Shown: positions 19,045-28,229 of the stretch, piece by piece
How positions within the stretch are numbered: position 1 is the first letter of the stretch
Layout: each line of letters opens with the position of its first letter
Source: Streptomyces sp. MUM 178J
GTDB lineage: Bacteria > Actinomycetota > Actinomycetes > Streptomycetales > Streptomycetaceae
Direction: 5' to 3'
Length of the DNA stretch: 64,000 bases
Assembly (NCBI RefSeq): GCF_022414575.1
Contig: NZ_JADWYQ010000001.1
Coordinates: 1-64,000 of the forward strand
Notes under the pieces: generated by a model
Told to the model about the DNA's origin: nothing
What the model saw: the letters and a program-made list of their open reading frames with translations, nothing else
The model's database searches: none
Made by a program: the position numbers and the translations under genes

Positions 19045-19355
19045 GCCTCGCGGATGTCGGCGGGGACCCGGCCGCGGTCGTTGACGTTGTAGCCGTTCTC
19101 CTTCGCCCAGGCGCGGATTGCGGCCGTGTCGTTGCTCGCGGAGGAGGCGCTGCGACCCTTGCCGCGACCGCTGCTGCGGCCGCCGGTCTTGCGGCCCGCC
19201 TTCACGAAGTCGGCCAGCGAGTCACGGAGCTTGTCCGCATTCTCGGTCGTGAGGTCGATCTCGTAGCTCTTGCCATCCAGCGCGAACGTCACCGTCTCGT
19301 CCGCCTCGCCGCCGTCGAGGTCATCGACAAGAAGGACCTGAACCTTCTGTGCCAC
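19023..19355 (-). CDS. lsr2: Nucleoid-associated silencer Lsr2
   Basis: 110 aa from the GTG at 19355, chosen because AAAGGA sits 6 nt upstream and the family starts [16 protein letters not shown]; the reading can be extended five codons to an ATG. The N-terminal domain ([15 protein letters not shown]) makes dimers and filaments. A basic Ser/Gly linker follows, and the C-terminal domain ([27 protein letters not shown]) inserts the RGR loop into the minor groove of AT-rich DNA. In Streptomyces Lsr2 silences specialised metabolism and horizontally acquired genes. Confidence 0.97.
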   Translation of the reverse strand: [110 protein letters not shown]

Positions 19356-19510
19356 CGGATTTCCTTTCATCGAAAATGCAGTACGAGGAAAGGAAACCGC
19401 TTTTCCCGGGAAAACTCAAACCCCCGGGGGAGGTTCAGAACCCGGGGAACGCGGGAAACATACGCGATTCGGACATAGGGTTCCGAGTCGCACCGCTTCC
19501 GGCGGGGCGA

Positions 19511-20032
19511 TCACAGATGCAGAAGCATGCGGCTGTTACCCAAGGTGTTCGGCTTCACTCGTTCGAGCCCGAGGAACTCGGCGACGCCCTCATCATAGGA
19601 ACGCAGCAGCTCGCTGTAGACATCTCCGTCGACCGGAGCATCGCCGATCTCGACGAAGCCGTGCTTCCCGAAGAAGTCCACTTCGAAGGTGAGGCAGAAT
19701 ACCCGCCGCACTCCGAGCCAGCCGGCGGTTCCCAGCAGCTTGTCGAGCACCTGATGGCCGATGCCGTGCCCCTTGTGGCCGGGGTCCACGGCGAGTGTGC
19801 GGACTTCCGCGAGGTCTTCCCACATGACGTGCAGCGCCCCGCAGCCGACGACGGCGGCGTCCGCGTCACGTTCCGCCACCCAGAACTCCTGGATGGACTC
19901 GTAAAGCGTGACGGTCGCTTTGTCGAGCAGGATGCCTTCACGAACGTACGGATCGACGAGCCGGCGTACGGCCGGCACATCGCTGGTCCGGGCCCGCCGG
20001 ACGGTGATGGCATTTGCTGGGTCATATGACAT
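19511..20032 (-). CDS. GNAT-family amino-acid N-acetyltransferase
   Basis: 173 aa, a single GNAT domain. The acetyl-CoA binding motif is VRTLAVDPGHKGHGIGHQVLDKLL, and VGCGALHVMWEDLAEV is the preceding strand pair. It resembles the short N-acetylglutamate synthase type (ArgA-like), so a role in arginine biosynthesis is likely but not proven. The C-terminal FLGLERVKPNTLGNSRMLLHL tail is typical of that group. It lies between lsr2 and a BlaI-type regulator, all transcribed leftwards. Confidence 0.82.
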   Translation of the reverse strand: MSYDPANAITVRRARTSDVPAVRRLVDPYVREGILLDKATVTLYESIQEFWVAERDADAAVVGCGALHVMWEDLAEVRTLAVDPGHKGHGIGHQVLDKLLGTAGWLGVRRVFCLTFEVDFFGKHGFVEIGDAPVDGDVYSELLRSYDEGVAEFLGLERVKPNTLGNSRMLLHL

Positions 20033-20041
20033 GGCCCGACG

Positions 20042-20437
20042 CTATCGCTCCTGGCCATCCGCGCCGTCGGCGGGCCCGTCGCCCCGGACGATGCGCAGCG
20101 CGGCCTGCAGGGCTTCACGCTGCTCGGGGGACATCATGCCGAAGAAGGCGACAAGGGCGGCCGCGGCGTTGTCGCTCTGGGACCACGCCTCGTTCATCAG
20201 TGCGGCGGAGTAGGCGGCGCGGGTGGAGACGGCGGTATATCGATAGGCACGGCCCTCGACTTCCCGGCGCAGCCAGCCCTTCTGATGGAGATTGTCCATT
20301 ACGGTCATGACCGTGGTGTAGGCGATGGACCGTTCCTGCTGAAGGTCTTCCAGGACTTCCCGGACGGTGACCGGACGGTTCCATTGCCAGATCCGCGTCA
20401 TGACGGCGTCTTCAAGGTCTCCCAATTGACGGGGCAC
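20042..20437 (-). CDS. BlaI/MecI/CopY-family transcriptional repressor
   Basis: 131 aa. An N-terminal winged helix (LGDLEDAVMTRIWQW, PVTVREVLEDL, AYTTVMTVMDNLHQKGWLRRE) is followed by a helical dimerisation domain (AALVAFFGMMSPEQREALQAALR). The family represses beta-lactamase or metal-homeostasis genes and is inactivated by BlaR1-type proteolysis or metal binding. No BlaR1/M56 peptidase gene is adjacent, so the signal is unknown. The stop is 9 nt from the GNAT start, indicating co-transcription. Confidence 0.88.
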   Translation of the reverse strand: MPRQLGDLEDAVMTRIWQWNRPVTVREVLEDLQQERSIAYTTVMTVMDNLHQKGWLRREVEGRAYRYTAVSTRAAYSAALMNEAWSQSDNAAAALVAFFGMMSPEQREALQAALRIVRGDGPADGADGQER

Positions 20438-20507
20438 ATCGCCACCATAGTGGGAGATCTCAGAATGTCAGGCCATTGACCTAACAGTCATGACAAATGA
20501 GACAAAA

Positions 20508-20540
20508 AGGATGTACGGCCGAGTATCGGCCGTACATCCT
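20508..20540. terminator. Terminator of the leftward nad/pan/coaX cluster
   Basis: Perfect 15-nt inverted repeat (AGGATGTACGGCCGA and complement) with a GTA loop, 39 nt downstream of the small membrane protein gene. Confidence 0.75.
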
Positions 20541-20578
20541 GTGCTGCTCGGACGCCCTCAGGCGGGCCCGGCGCGGTC

Positions 20579-20752
20579 TCAGTCGGCAGTGCCGGGCTGA
20601 CGGGCGGATTCGGCGCGGGCGAGCGCCGCGTCCACGGCCGCGTCCTCCTTCGCCTTGTTGGGCCCGCCCTGGCTCTTGACGATCGTCACCACCAGCGCGG
20701 TGAAGAAGACGGCCATCACCACAGGCGGCAGGAGAGCGGATACGTAGTCCAT
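20579..20752 (-). CDS. Small single-pass membrane protein
   Basis: 57 aa from the ATG at 20752. One transmembrane helix (LLPPVVMAVFFTALVVTIV) follows a short N-terminus. A charged cytoplasmic tail rich in Ala, Glu and Lys follows (NKAKEDAAVDAALARAESA). Codon use is fully Streptomyces-like, and the gene lies 13 nt after the preceding leftward gene. A similar small protein is found here in other Streptomyces. Function unknown. Confidence 0.72.
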   Translation of the reverse strand: MDYVSALLPPVVMAVFFTALVVTIVKSQGGPNKAKEDAAVDAALARAESARQPGTAD

Positions 20753-20765
20753 GGCCCCAGAGTAG

Positions 20766-21416
20766 CTATCCGGCGGCGCGCTGCGCGGGCGGGGGCGTGG
20801 GGCGGCGACGCGGCGGGAACACCTCGGACGGCTTGGGGACCGGACGCTCGCCGGGCTGCGGCTTGGGTTTGGGACGAGGCTGGGTCTGCGGCTGGGGCTG
20901 CGGTCTGGGCTTCTTGTCCCCGTCCGCGGCGCGCCCGCCGGGCAGCGCGAGCAGATGGCCGCGGCGGTCACGGGCGGCGGGGGCGGTGGCCGCGGCGGAG
21001 GCGACCGGGGCCGTGCGACTCGCCAGCCGCGCCCTTGCGGACTGTTCGGCGAGCGCCTGGCAGCGCTCCAGGAGCGCCGCAGCGGACGGCCGGCCGCGCA
21101 GGGTGCGCAGCCCGGCCAGATCCTCGGGGCGAGGATCGTACCCGGCGGCCAGCGCGTCCTGGAGGAGCTCCAGATAGCCGACCGCGGAGCCGGGGAGGGC
21201 CGCGCGGTAGCGGGCGAGGTCGGCGAGGAGGAAGTCGCGCATCCTGCCGGCCTCGCGGACCGCCTCGTCCACGGATTCGGCCAACCGCAGACAGTCCTGC
21301 ACGTCCTCGTCGTCGAGGGGGACGGGATGGAGGGCGATGGCGAGGGCGCGTCGGAGCACACATAGCTCGTCGGGGCCGAAGGCCATGCCGCCGCGGGATC
21401 CGTATGGCGTGGGCAT
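20766..21416 (-). CDS. Conserved Streptomyces protein with proline-rich tail
   Basis: 216 aa, unrecognised function. The first ~135 residues are helical and acidic (FGPDELCVLRRALAIALH, LDDEDVQDCLRLAESVDEAV, MRDFLLADLARYRAAL). The C-terminal ~60 residues are Pro/Gln/Lys repeats (PRPQPQPQTQ, RPKPKPQP) that are probably disordered. No membrane segment or signal peptide. The position after coaX is conserved in the genus. Confidence 0.72.
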   Translation of the reverse strand: MPTPYGSRGGMAFGPDELCVLRRALAIALHPVPLDDEDVQDCLRLAESVDEAVREAGRMRDFLLADLARYRAALPGSAVGYLELLQDALAAGYDPRPEDLAGLRTLRGRPSAAALLERCQALAEQSARARLASRTAPVASAAATAPAARDRRGHLLALPGGRAADGDKKPRPQPQPQTQPRPKPKPQPGERPVPKPSEVFPPRRRPTPPPAQRAAG

Positions 21417-21499
21417 GAACCGACGATACGAGCTAATCGGACAAAATCGGCTTAATTGGGGTGGGTGGGCGTGCCGGGGTTCTACAGCGGGGGCAGGCC

Positions 21500-21590
21500 G
21501 CGCACCATCCAGCCCCTCCGGCGATTGAGGAGCGGGGGTCCGGGGGCGGAGCCCCCGGAAACGGGGTCTGGGGCCAAGCCCCGGCTAGAG
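21500..21590. repeat. Dispersed Streptomyces intergenic repeat (CCGGCGATTGAGG type)
   Basis: Contains CCAGCCCCTCCGGCGATTGA followed by the GGGGGCGGAGCCCCC hairpin. The same elements recur at 45655-45800. Such repeats are abundant between Streptomyces genes and probably act as terminators or RNA hairpins. Confidence 0.7.
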
Positions 21591-22382
21591 GCGGGAGACG
21601 TTGCGGGCGTAGACCAGGCGCAGGCCGATCAGGGTGAGCCAGGGCTCGTGCTCGTCGATGGCGGAGGACTCGCCGAGAACCATCGGCGCCAGGCCGCCCG
21701 TGGCGATGACCGTGACGTCGTCGGGGTCGGCGGCCAGTTCCCGGCGCATACGGCCGACCACGCCGTCGACCTGGCCCGCGAAGCCGTAGACGATGCCCGC
21801 CTGCATCGCCTCCACGGTGTTCTTGCCGATCACGCTGCGCGGGCGGGCCAGCTCGATCTTGCGAAGCTGGGCGCCCTTGACGCCGAGGGCCTCGACCGAG
21901 ATCTCGATGCCGGGGGCGATCACCCCGCCCGCGTACTCCCCGCGTGCGCTCACCGCGTCGAACGTCGTGGCCGTGCCGAAGTCGACGACGATCGCGGGGC
22001 CCCCGTACAGCTCGACGGCCGCGACCGCGTTGATGATGCGGTCCGCGCCGACCTCCTTGGGGTTGTCCATCAGGATCGGCACGCCGGTCTTGATGCCGGG
22101 CTCGACGAGGACCGCAGGGACGTCGCCGTAGTAGCGGCGGGTGACCTCGCGCAGTTCGTGCAGCACCGAGGGGACGGTGGAGCAGATCGCGATGCCCTCG
22201 ATTCCGTCGCCCAGTTCCTCGCCGAGCAGCGGGTGCATGCCCATCAGTCCCTGCAGCAGCACGGCGAGTTCGTCGGCGGTGCGGCGCGAGTCGGTGGAGA
22301 TGCGCCAGTGTTCGACGATGTCGTCGCCGTCGAAGAGGCCCAGCACCGTATGGGTGTTGCCGACATCGATGGTGAGCAGCAT
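21585..22382 (-). CDS. coaX: Type III pantothenate kinase CoaX
   Basis: 265 aa. Phosphorylates pantothenate, the first committed step of CoA synthesis. The ASKHA fold shows DVGNTHTVLG at 6-15 (phosphate binding), the PHOSPHATE-2-like region VVDFGTATTFDAV with catalytic-site Asp, and GGVIAPGIEIS and TVIATGGLAPMV further on. The start overlaps the nadC stop by one base (TGATG), so translation is coupled. In this cluster it completes the route from PanC to phosphopantothenate. Confidence 0.95.
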   Translation of the reverse strand: MLLTIDVGNTHTVLGLFDGDDIVEHWRISTDSRRTADELAVLLQGLMGMHPLLGEELGDGIEGIAICSTVPSVLHELREVTRRYYGDVPAVLVEPGIKTGVPILMDNPKEVGADRIINAVAAVELYGGPAIVVDFGTATTFDAVSARGEYAGGVIAPGIEISVEALGVKGAQLRKIELARPRSVIGKNTVEAMQAGIVYGFAGQVDGVVGRMRRELAADPDDVTVIATGGLAPMVLGESSAIDEHEPWLTLIGLRLVYARNVSRL

Positions 22383-23437
22383 CAGCGGTCAGCCTCACGC
22401 AGGTCGAGGCCGATGTCGAGGATCGGCGAGGAGTGGGTGAGCGCGCCGACCGCCAGATAGTCCACGCCGGTCTCCGCGTAAGCGCGCGCGTTGTCGAGGG
22501 TGAGGCGGCCCGAGGACTCCAGCGCGGCGCGCCCGTGGTTGAGGGCCACGGCCTCGGCGGTCTCGGCGGGGGTGAAGTTGTCCAGCAGGATCAGGTCCGC
22601 GCCCGCGTCCAGCACCTCGCGGAACTGGTGCAGCGTGTCCACCTCGACCTCGATCGGAACCTTCGGGAACCGCTCGCGCACCGCCTTGAACGCCTGCGCC
22701 ACCCCGCCCGCCGCGACCACGTGGTTGTCCTTGACCAGCGCCGCATCGGACAGGGACATACGGTGGTTGACGCCGCCCCCGCAGCGCACCGCGTACTTCT
22801 CCAGGGCGCGCAGGCCGGGCGTGGTCTTGCGGGTGTCGCGCACCCGCGCCGAAGTGCCCTCCAGCAGATCCGCCCACGCGCGCGTGGCGGTCGCGATGCC
22901 GGAGAGCCGGCACAGGATGTTGAGGGCGCTGCGCTCGCCGGTGAGCAGATCGCGGGTGCGCGCGGTGACGGACAGCAGCTTCCGGCCCGCCTCGACGCGC
23001 TCGCCGTCCTCGACGTGCCGCTCCACCTCGAAGGACTCGGTGCACACGATGGACAGCACGGCCTCGGCGATCCGCAGCCCGGCGACGGTCCCGGCCTCCC
23101 GGGCGGTGAAGTCGGCGGTGGCGACGGCGTCTTCGGGGACGGTGGAAACCGTGGTGACGTCGACGCCGTGGTCCAGGTCCTCGGCGATGGCGAGATGCGC
23201 GATGTCCTCGACCTGGACCGGGTCGAGCCCGGCGTCCGCGAGGAGCTGGGCCAGGGCGGGGTCGAGCCCGCACTCGTACGGATCGTCCCCGTCGCCCCCG
23301 GACGCGCAGCCGCAGCCGTCGCCGCAGCCGCCGCCGGCCTCACCGGGGTCGTCGGCGCCGCCGATGCGAACCAGGGGTACGTCCACCGGCTCCGGGTGCG
23401 GACGTTCTTCCGGGGTCGGCGTACTGCTGCTGCTCAC
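22382..23437 (-). CDS. nadC: Nicotinate-nucleotide pyrophosphorylase NadC
   Basis: 351 aa. Makes nicotinate mononucleotide from quinolinate and PRPP. The GTG at 23437 lies 2 nt after the nadB stop, giving an extra ~55 residues before the core. That extension contains Cys38, Cys42, Cys44 and Cys56 (CGDGCGC and ECG), an unusual Cys-rich motif I remember from other Streptomyces NadC proteins. The catalytic core is complete: LNILCRLSGIATATR, RDTRKTTPGLR, KYAVRCGGGVNHRM, KDNHV, EVEVDTL and LDNF. Confidence 0.94.
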   Translation of the reverse strand: MSSSSTPTPEERPHPEPVDVPLVRIGGADDPGEAGGGCGDGCGCASGGDGDDPYECGLDPALAQLLADAGLDPVQVEDIAHLAIAEDLDHGVDVTTVSTVPEDAVATADFTAREAGTVAGLRIAEAVLSIVCTESFEVERHVEDGERVEAGRKLLSVTARTRDLLTGERSALNILCRLSGIATATRAWADLLEGTSARVRDTRKTTPGLRALEKYAVRCGGGVNHRMSLSDAALVKDNHVVAAGGVAQAFKAVRERFPKVPIEVEVDTLHQFREVLDAGADLILLDNFTPAETAEAVALNHGRAALESSGRLTLDNARAYAETGVDYLAVGALTHSSPILDIGLDLREADR

Positions 23438-23439
23438 GG

Positions 23440-25179
23440 TTATCGCTCCCTGGGGGCTGGGCGGACGGTGGGGACGGTCGGGGGGAAGGCGGTGCCCTCG
23501 GTGCGGGTGACGACCAGGCTGCGGTCGGGAGCGAGGCGTACGACGAGATGGCGGCGCCAGGTCTCGTCGTCCCGCCCGGGGCGGTCGTCCCGCCAGTGGC
23601 ATCCGCGCGTCTCGGCGCGCTCCAGCGCGGCGGTCGCCAGCACCCGGGCCACGCACAGCAGGTTGGAGGTCTCCCAGGACTCGACGCCGGGCTCGGCGGA
23701 CTTGCCGCCGAGGGCCCCGGGGCCGTTCGCCGCGCCCTGCTGCGCCAGCACGGCGTTCGCGTGGACGGCCTCCAGTTCCCGTACGGCCCCGGCCAGGCTC
23801 GCGGCGGAGCGCAGCACGCCCGCGCCGTGGGACATGACGCGCTGGATCTCGGCGCGGGCCTCGGGCGCGATCAGGGGCAGCAGGGACGGTTCGGCGATCT
23901 CGGCCGGCCAGCGCCGTACGCCGGGCGAGGAAGCGTGCTCCGCGGCGATGGACTCGGCGATCCGCTCGGCGAAGACCAGGCCTTCGAGGAGGGAGTTGGA
24001 GGCGAGGCGGTTCGCTCCGTGCACCCCGGTGCAGGCGACCTCCCCGCACGCGTACAGACCGGGCACGGTGGTCCGGCCGTGCAGATCGGCACGCACTCCG
24101 CCCGAGGCGTAGTGGGCGGCCGGGGCGACGGGAACGGGCTCGGTGACCGGGTCGACGCCATGGCTGCGGCAGGCGGCCAGGATCGTGGGGAAGCGCTGTT
24201 CCCACATCTCGGCGCCGAAGTGGCGTGCGTCCAGGTACATATGCGTCGCGCCCTGCTCCTGCATGCGGCGCATGATGCCCTTGGCGACGATGTCGCGGGG
24301 GGCGAGCTCGGCCAGTTCGTGCTGCCCGGCCATGAAGCGGACGCCGTCGGCGTCGACGAGGTGCGCGCCCTCGCCCCGCACCGCCTCCGACACCAGCGGC
24401 TGCTGTCCCTCGGAGTCCGGCCCCAGGTAGAGGACGGTCGGGTGGAACTGCACGAACTCCAGGTCGGATACCTCCGCGCCGGCGCGCAGCGCGAGCGCCA
24501 CGCCGTCGCCGGTGGAGACGGCCGGGTTGGTGGTGGCGGAGAAGACCTGGCCCATGCCGCCGGTGGCCAGGACGACATACGGGGCGTGCACCGCGCCCAC
24601 GCCGTCGTGCTGGCCCTCGCCCATGACGTGCAGGGTGATGCCCGCGGTGCGGCCCTCCGCGTCGAGGAGCAGATCCAGCACCAGGGCGTTCTCGACGGTG
24701 CGGAGACCGGCGTCGCGCACCGCGTCGACCAGGGCGCGGGAGATCTCCGCGCCGGTCGCGTCGCCGCCCGCGTGGGCGATGCGGCGGCGGTGGTGGCCGC
24801 CCTCGCGGGTGAGCTCTATCTCGCCGGAGGCGGAGGTGTCGAAGCGCGCGCCGGAGGCGATCAGCCGGCGCACGGCGCCGGGCCCCTCGGTGACCAGCGT
24901 CCGCACCGCTTCCTCGTCGCACAGGCCGGCGCCCGCGACGAGGGTGTCGTCCAGGTGCTGCTCGGGGGTGTCGCCCTCGCCGAGGGCGGCCGCGATGCCG
25001 CCCTGGGCCCAGCGGGTCGAGCCGTCGTCGAGCCGTGCCTTGGTGACCACCACCGTGCTCAGCCCGGCCGCGGCGCAGCGCAGCGCGGCCGTCAGGCCCG
25101 CGACCCCGGAGCCCACGACGACGACGTCGGCCTCGATGGCCCAGCCGGGAGCGGGGGCGTTCAGCCGTATTCCGGTCAC
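23440..25179 (-). CDS. nadB: L-aspartate oxidase NadB
   Basis: 579 aa flavoenzyme that oxidises aspartate to iminoaspartate. The FAD site is [18 protein letters not shown] near the N-terminus. [30 protein letters not shown], the capping domain and [23 protein letters not shown] match the succinate dehydrogenase/NadB flavoprotein fold. The C-terminal helical domain is present. Its start overlaps the panC stop (ATGA), and nadC follows. NadA, the quinolinate synthase partner, is not encoded in this window. Confidence 0.95.
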   Translation of the reverse strand: MTGIRLNAPAPGWAIEADVVVVGSGVAGLTAALRCAAAGLSTVVVTKARLDDGSTRWAQGGIAAALGEGDTPEQHLDDTLVAGAGLCDEEAVRTLVTEGPGAVRRLIASGARFDTSASGEIELTREGGHHRRRIAHAGGDATGAEISRALVDAVRDAGLRTVENALVLDLLLDAEGRTAGITLHVMGEGQHDGVGAVHAPYVVLATGGMGQVFSATTNPAVSTGDGVALALRAGAEVSDLEFVQFHPTVLYLGPDSEGQQPLVSEAVRGEGAHLVDADGVRFMAGQHELAELAPRDIVAKGIMRRMQEQGATHMYLDARHFGAEMWEQRFPTILAACRSHGVDPVTEPVPVAPAAHYASGGVRADLHGRTTVPGLYACGEVACTGVHGANRLASNSLLEGLVFAERIAESIAAEHASSPGVRRWPAEIAEPSLLPLIAPEARAEIQRVMSHGAGVLRSAASLAGAVRELEAVHANAVLAQQGAANGPGALGGKSAEPGVESWETSNLLCVARVLATAALERAETRGCHWRDDRPGRDDETWRRHLVVRLAPDRSLVVTRTEGTAFPPTVPTVRPAPRER

Positions 25180-26471
25180 TGGACGGCTCCAGGGGTCAAG
25201 GGGGCTTGGGGATACGGGGCGCCGAAGGAGAGGGGCATGTTGTCGATGAGGCGTGTGGTGCCGACCTTGGCGGCGACGGCGAGGATCGCCTCCCCCTCGT
25301 GGTCGTCCGGGACCTCCGCGAAGTCGGCCGGATCGACGAGGGCGAGATAGTCCAGCGCGAGCGGAGGGGTCGCCTTGGCGGCCTCGTCCAGGACGAACCG
25401 GGCCGCGGCGCGCACGGCGTCGGCCCCGCCGGGCGGGGCCGCGTACGCCACCGCGTGCGCGTCGGCGGCAGCCCGCACCTCGCCGATCGCGGACAGCGCG
25501 GCCGCCCGGTCGGGCGCGGCCGGGCCGGCCTCCGCGCGTGCGTGCAGGGCCTGCTGGGCGGCGAGCCGGTCACGCGCCGCGAACAGGGCGCGGGACAGGG
25601 CGAGGGCGGTGTGGCGCTCGGCGGCGGAGAGATAGCGGTTGCGGCTGGAGAGCGCGAGCCCGTCGGCCTCGCGGACGGTGGGCACGCCCACGATCTCCGC
25701 AGGGAAGTTCAGATCGCGCACCATGCGGCGGATGAGCGCCAGCTGCTGGGCGTCCTTCTGCCCGAAGAACGCCACATCCGGGCGGGTGAGGTGGAGGAGC
25801 TTGGCGACGACGGTCAGCATGCCGTCGAAGTGGCCGGGCCGGGACGCCCCTTCGAGGCGCTCGCCCATCGGGCCGGCCGTGATCCGCACCTGCGGCTCGC
25901 CGCCGGGGTAGACCTCGTCTACGACCGGGGCGAACACCACGTCGGCGCCCGCCTCCTCAGCGGTGCGCAGGTCGGCGTCGAGGGTGCGGGGGTAGCGGTC
26001 GAGGTCCTCCCCCGCGCCGAACTGGAGGGGGTTGACGAAGACGGTGACGGTCACCGAGCCGTCCGGGCCGACGCGGCGGCGTGCGGCGCGGACCAGAGCG
26101 GCGTGGCCTTCGTGGAGGGCGCCCATGGTCATGACGACGGCGCGCGCCGCGGCGGCGCCCGGCGGCATGCGACGGGTGTGCGCATCCTGCAGCGTGTGCA
26201 GGTCGTGTGCGGTACGCGCGAGCGCCGGGCGCGCCGCTGCCGGACGGGACTCTGCCACGCGGTCCCCGGGCCGCTGCGCACCCGCCCCGGCGGATGCCGA
26301 CCGAGCCGGCACAGACTCGGCGGCGGGCTCGTCAGGCGCGGGCCGGGCGCCCGCGGACTCGGCGCCCGCGGACTCGGCGCCCGCGGACTCGGTGCCTGCA
26401 GACTTGGCGCCCGCGTTCTCGGCGGCCGCGGACCGGCTCGACTCGGGTCGGCCCGACCGGGGTCGGCTCAT
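25176..26471 (-). CDS. panC: Pantothenate synthetase PanC with repetitive N-terminal extension
   Basis: 431 aa, about 100 longer than usual. Condenses pantoate and beta-alanine with ATP. The core shows [17 protein letters not shown] (the HIGH-like ATP site), [23 protein letters not shown] and [11 protein letters not shown]. The first ~75 residues are Ser/Ala/Glu-rich with ESAGA units from a 15-bp tandem repeat. The ATG overlaps the stop of the upstream gene (ATGA), so the long form is probably made. The start could instead lie nearer [10 protein letters not shown]. It ends overlapping nadB. Confidence 0.93.
   Translation of the reverse strand: MSRPRSGRPESSRSAAAENAGAKSAGTESAGAESAGAESAGARPAPDEPAAESVPARSASAGAGAQRPGDRVAESRPAAARPALARTAHDLHTLQDAHTRRMPPGAAAARAVVMTMGALHEGHAALVRAARRRVGPDGSVTVTVFVNPLQFGAGEDLDRYPRTLDADLRTAEEAGADVVFAPVVDEVYPGGEPQVRITAGPMGERLEGASRPGHFDGMLTVVAKLLHLTRPDVAFFGQKDAQQLALIRRMVRDLNFPAEIVGVPTVREADGLALSSRNRYLSAAERHTALALSRALFAARDRLAAQQALHARAEAGPAAPDRAAALSAIGEVRAAADAHAVAYAAPPGGADAVRAAARFVLDEAAKATPPLALDYLALVDPADFAEVPDDHEGEAILAVAAKVGTTRLIDNMPLSFGAPYPQAPLTPGAVQ
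26347..26421 (-). repeat. 15-bp tandem repeat in the panC 5' end
   Basis: Three perfect copies of GCGCCCGCGGACTCG (plus strand) followed by two degenerate ones. They encode ESAGA units and preserve the frame, so copy number could vary without inactivating panC. Confidence 0.85.
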
Positions 26472-27388
26472 GTCGGGTCCCCTTCGGCGAGCACGCCGAG
26501 GAGGTCCTCGGCCAGCTCCGGCTTGAGCAGTCCGTGGGCGAGCGCGCGGTCGGCGGTCGTACGGGCCATGGCGAGGTATCCGGCGACCGCGCCCGGCGCA
26601 TGCTCGCGCAGCTCCGCGATATGCGCGGCGACCGTGCCCGCGTCACCGCGCGCCACCGGTCCGGTGAGGGCCGCGTCCCCGGAGCGCAGGGCGTTGTCCA
26701 GCGCCGCGCCGAGGAGCGGGCCGAGCATCCGGTCCGGCGCCCCGACCCCGGCGGTGCGCAGCAGCTCCATGGCCTGGGCGACCAGTGTGACCATGTGGTT
26801 CGCGCCGAGGGCGAGGGCCGCGTGGTAGAGCGGACGGGCCTCCTCCGCGATCCACTCCGGCTCCCCGCCCATCTCGATGACCAGCGCTTCGGCGGCGAGC
26901 CTCAGCTCCTCGGGTGCGGTGACGCCGAAGGAGCAGCCCGCCAGCCGCTGGACGTCGACTCCGGTGCCGGTGAACGTCATGGCGGGGTGCAGCGCGAGCG
27001 GCAGCGCCCCCGCGCGCGTGGCGGGGTCCAGCACCTTGGCCCCGTACCGCCCGGAGGTGTGGGCGAGGAGTTGTCCGGGGCGCACCGCCCCGGTCTCGGC
27101 GAGCCCCTCGACAAGACCCGGCAGCGCGTCGTCGGGGACGGTCAGCAGCACCAGCTCGGCCCGGGCGAGCACCTCGGCGGGCGACACCAGCGGCACCTCG
27201 GGCAGCAGGGCGGCGGCACGGCGCACGGACGCGTCGGACACGCCGGATGCCGCGACCGGCCGGTGTCCGGCCAGCCGCAGCGAGGCGGCGAGCGCGGGCC
27301 CGACGCGGCCGGCGCCGACGACGCCGACGGTGAGCCGTGCGGGCCGGTCCCGGGGGTCGAGCGGTTCCTGTGATGCTGTGGGGTTCAC
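26468..27388 (-). CDS. DUF2520 Rossmann-fold dehydrogenase-like protein
   Basis: 306 aa from the GTG at 27388, preceded by GGAAGG; an ATG 18 codons upstream (27442) is the alternative. An N-terminal NAD(P)-binding Rossmann motif ([16 protein letters not shown]) is followed by [25 protein letters not shown] and HPAMTFTG. The C-terminal helical DUF2520 domain ([19 protein letters not shown]) follows. The fold resembles F420/ketopantoate-type reductases. Fixed linkage and stop-start overlap with panC suggest a pantothenate-related reaction, perhaps a PanE-like step, but the substrate is unproven. Confidence 0.85.
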   Translation of the reverse strand: MNPTASQEPLDPRDRPARLTVGVVGAGRVGPALAASLRLAGHRPVAASGVSDASVRRAAALLPEVPLVSPAEVLARAELVLLTVPDDALPGLVEGLAETGAVRPGQLLAHTSGRYGAKVLDPATRAGALPLALHPAMTFTGTGVDVQRLAGCSFGVTAPEELRLAAEALVIEMGGEPEWIAEEARPLYHAALALGANHMVTLVAQAMELLRTAGVGAPDRMLGPLLGAALDNALRSGDAALTGPVARGDAGTVAAHIAELREHAPGAVAGYLAMARTTADRALAHGLLKPELAEDLLGVLAEGDPT

Positions 27389-27601
27389 GCGGCGGGGCCT
27401 TCCGTTCCAGTCCGCGGTGGGTACCGGACGATTCCCCGTCATGCTACGCCAGCGTTTCCCCCGCCCCCTGCGCTGTCCACAGGCCGCGACGGCACAGGCA
27501 ATTCCACAGCCCGTGGACGCGCCCCGCCGCGGATGCGCCTTCTCTTTGCGCATCCCCGGATGCTGCAGGGCCCCGCGGCACTGCGGGATGGGTGTCACAT
27601 T

Positions 27602-28225
27602 TCAGTCGAAGCGGATGTGCCGCACCCCTGTCCACGCCTTGCGCAGCCGGTGCCGCAGCGGACCGTCGTCGTTCGGCAGCAGCCGCAGGCCGGCCGTCGC
27701 CGCGACACGGTCCGCGACCTGGGGGACGCCGAGCCGGTCGGTGTGGATGTGGTGGGCGAACCGGGGCCCGTGCAGGCGCTCCAGACAGTGGTCGAGCCGC
27801 CGCACCGCGAAACTGTCCCGCTTCAGCCCGCGGCCCAGGCCGCGCTCGGTCAGCCGCCGCAGGACGGTGTCGCGTTCCGCGAGGAGCGTGAAGTGGTGCA
27901 CCACATGGCCGCTGTCGCGCAGCCCGCCGACGATCTCGTCGAAGTAGCCGGGCTCCGTAAGCGTCATGGGCGCGATGACCACGCCCTCGTACCGCCGCAG
28001 CGTCAGATCCAGGACCTCGTACACGCCCTGCCGCCACGACGCGAGGTCCTGGAAGTCCTCACGCAGCTCGGGCGGCATCATGCGGTGCAGACCGAAGCCG
28101 ACGTGCTCCGGGTCGCAGACCGCGCTGCCGGGCAGCCGCCGCCGCAACTCGTACGCGGTCTGGGTCTTGCCGCCCCCGAAGGGGCCGTTGATCCACAGCA
28201 GCGTCGCGTCGGACAGCCTGGCCAT
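27602..28225 (-). CDS. tmrB: TmrB-like ATP-binding tunicamycin-resistance protein
   Basis: 207 aa. Walker A is GPFGGGKTQTA at 14-24. The whole chain follows Bacillus TmrB as I remember it: LLWINGPFGGGKTQTAYEL, CDPEHVGFGLHRMM, VVIAPMTLTEPGYFDEIVG, HVVHHFTLLA, RLDHCLE, FAHHIHTD, and a C-terminal amphipathic RHRLRKAW helix. TmrB protects against tunicamycin, probably by binding it at the membrane. The ATG lies just beyond the response-regulator stop with the ribosome site spanning it, so expression should be coupled to the two-component system. Substrate range here is unknown. Confidence 0.82.
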   Translation of the reverse strand: MARLSDATLLWINGPFGGGKTQTAYELRRRLPGSAVCDPEHVGFGLHRMMPPELREDFQDLASWRQGVYEVLDLTLRRYEGVVIAPMTLTEPGYFDEIVGGLRDSGHVVHHFTLLAERDTVLRRLTERGLGRGLKRDSFAVRRLDHCLERLHGPRFAHHIHTDRLGVPQVADRVAATAGLRLLPNDDGPLRHRLRKAWTGVRHIRFD

Positions 28226-28229
28226 CCCC

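Noticed and set aside
20477..20490. TGAC-CTAACA-GTCA as a BlaI operator
   Set aside because: Only four paired bases on each side and unlike known BlaI sites; too short to claim.
22382..24922. 846-aa fusion frame containing NadC
   Set aside because: The upstream two thirds is out of frame with nadB and has random composition. The true nadC starts at the GTG at 23437, just after the nadB stop.
26360..26420. CRISPR-like array in the panC 5' end
   Set aside because: The units are contiguous 15-bp repeats without spacers and lie inside a reading frame, so this is a coding tandem repeat.
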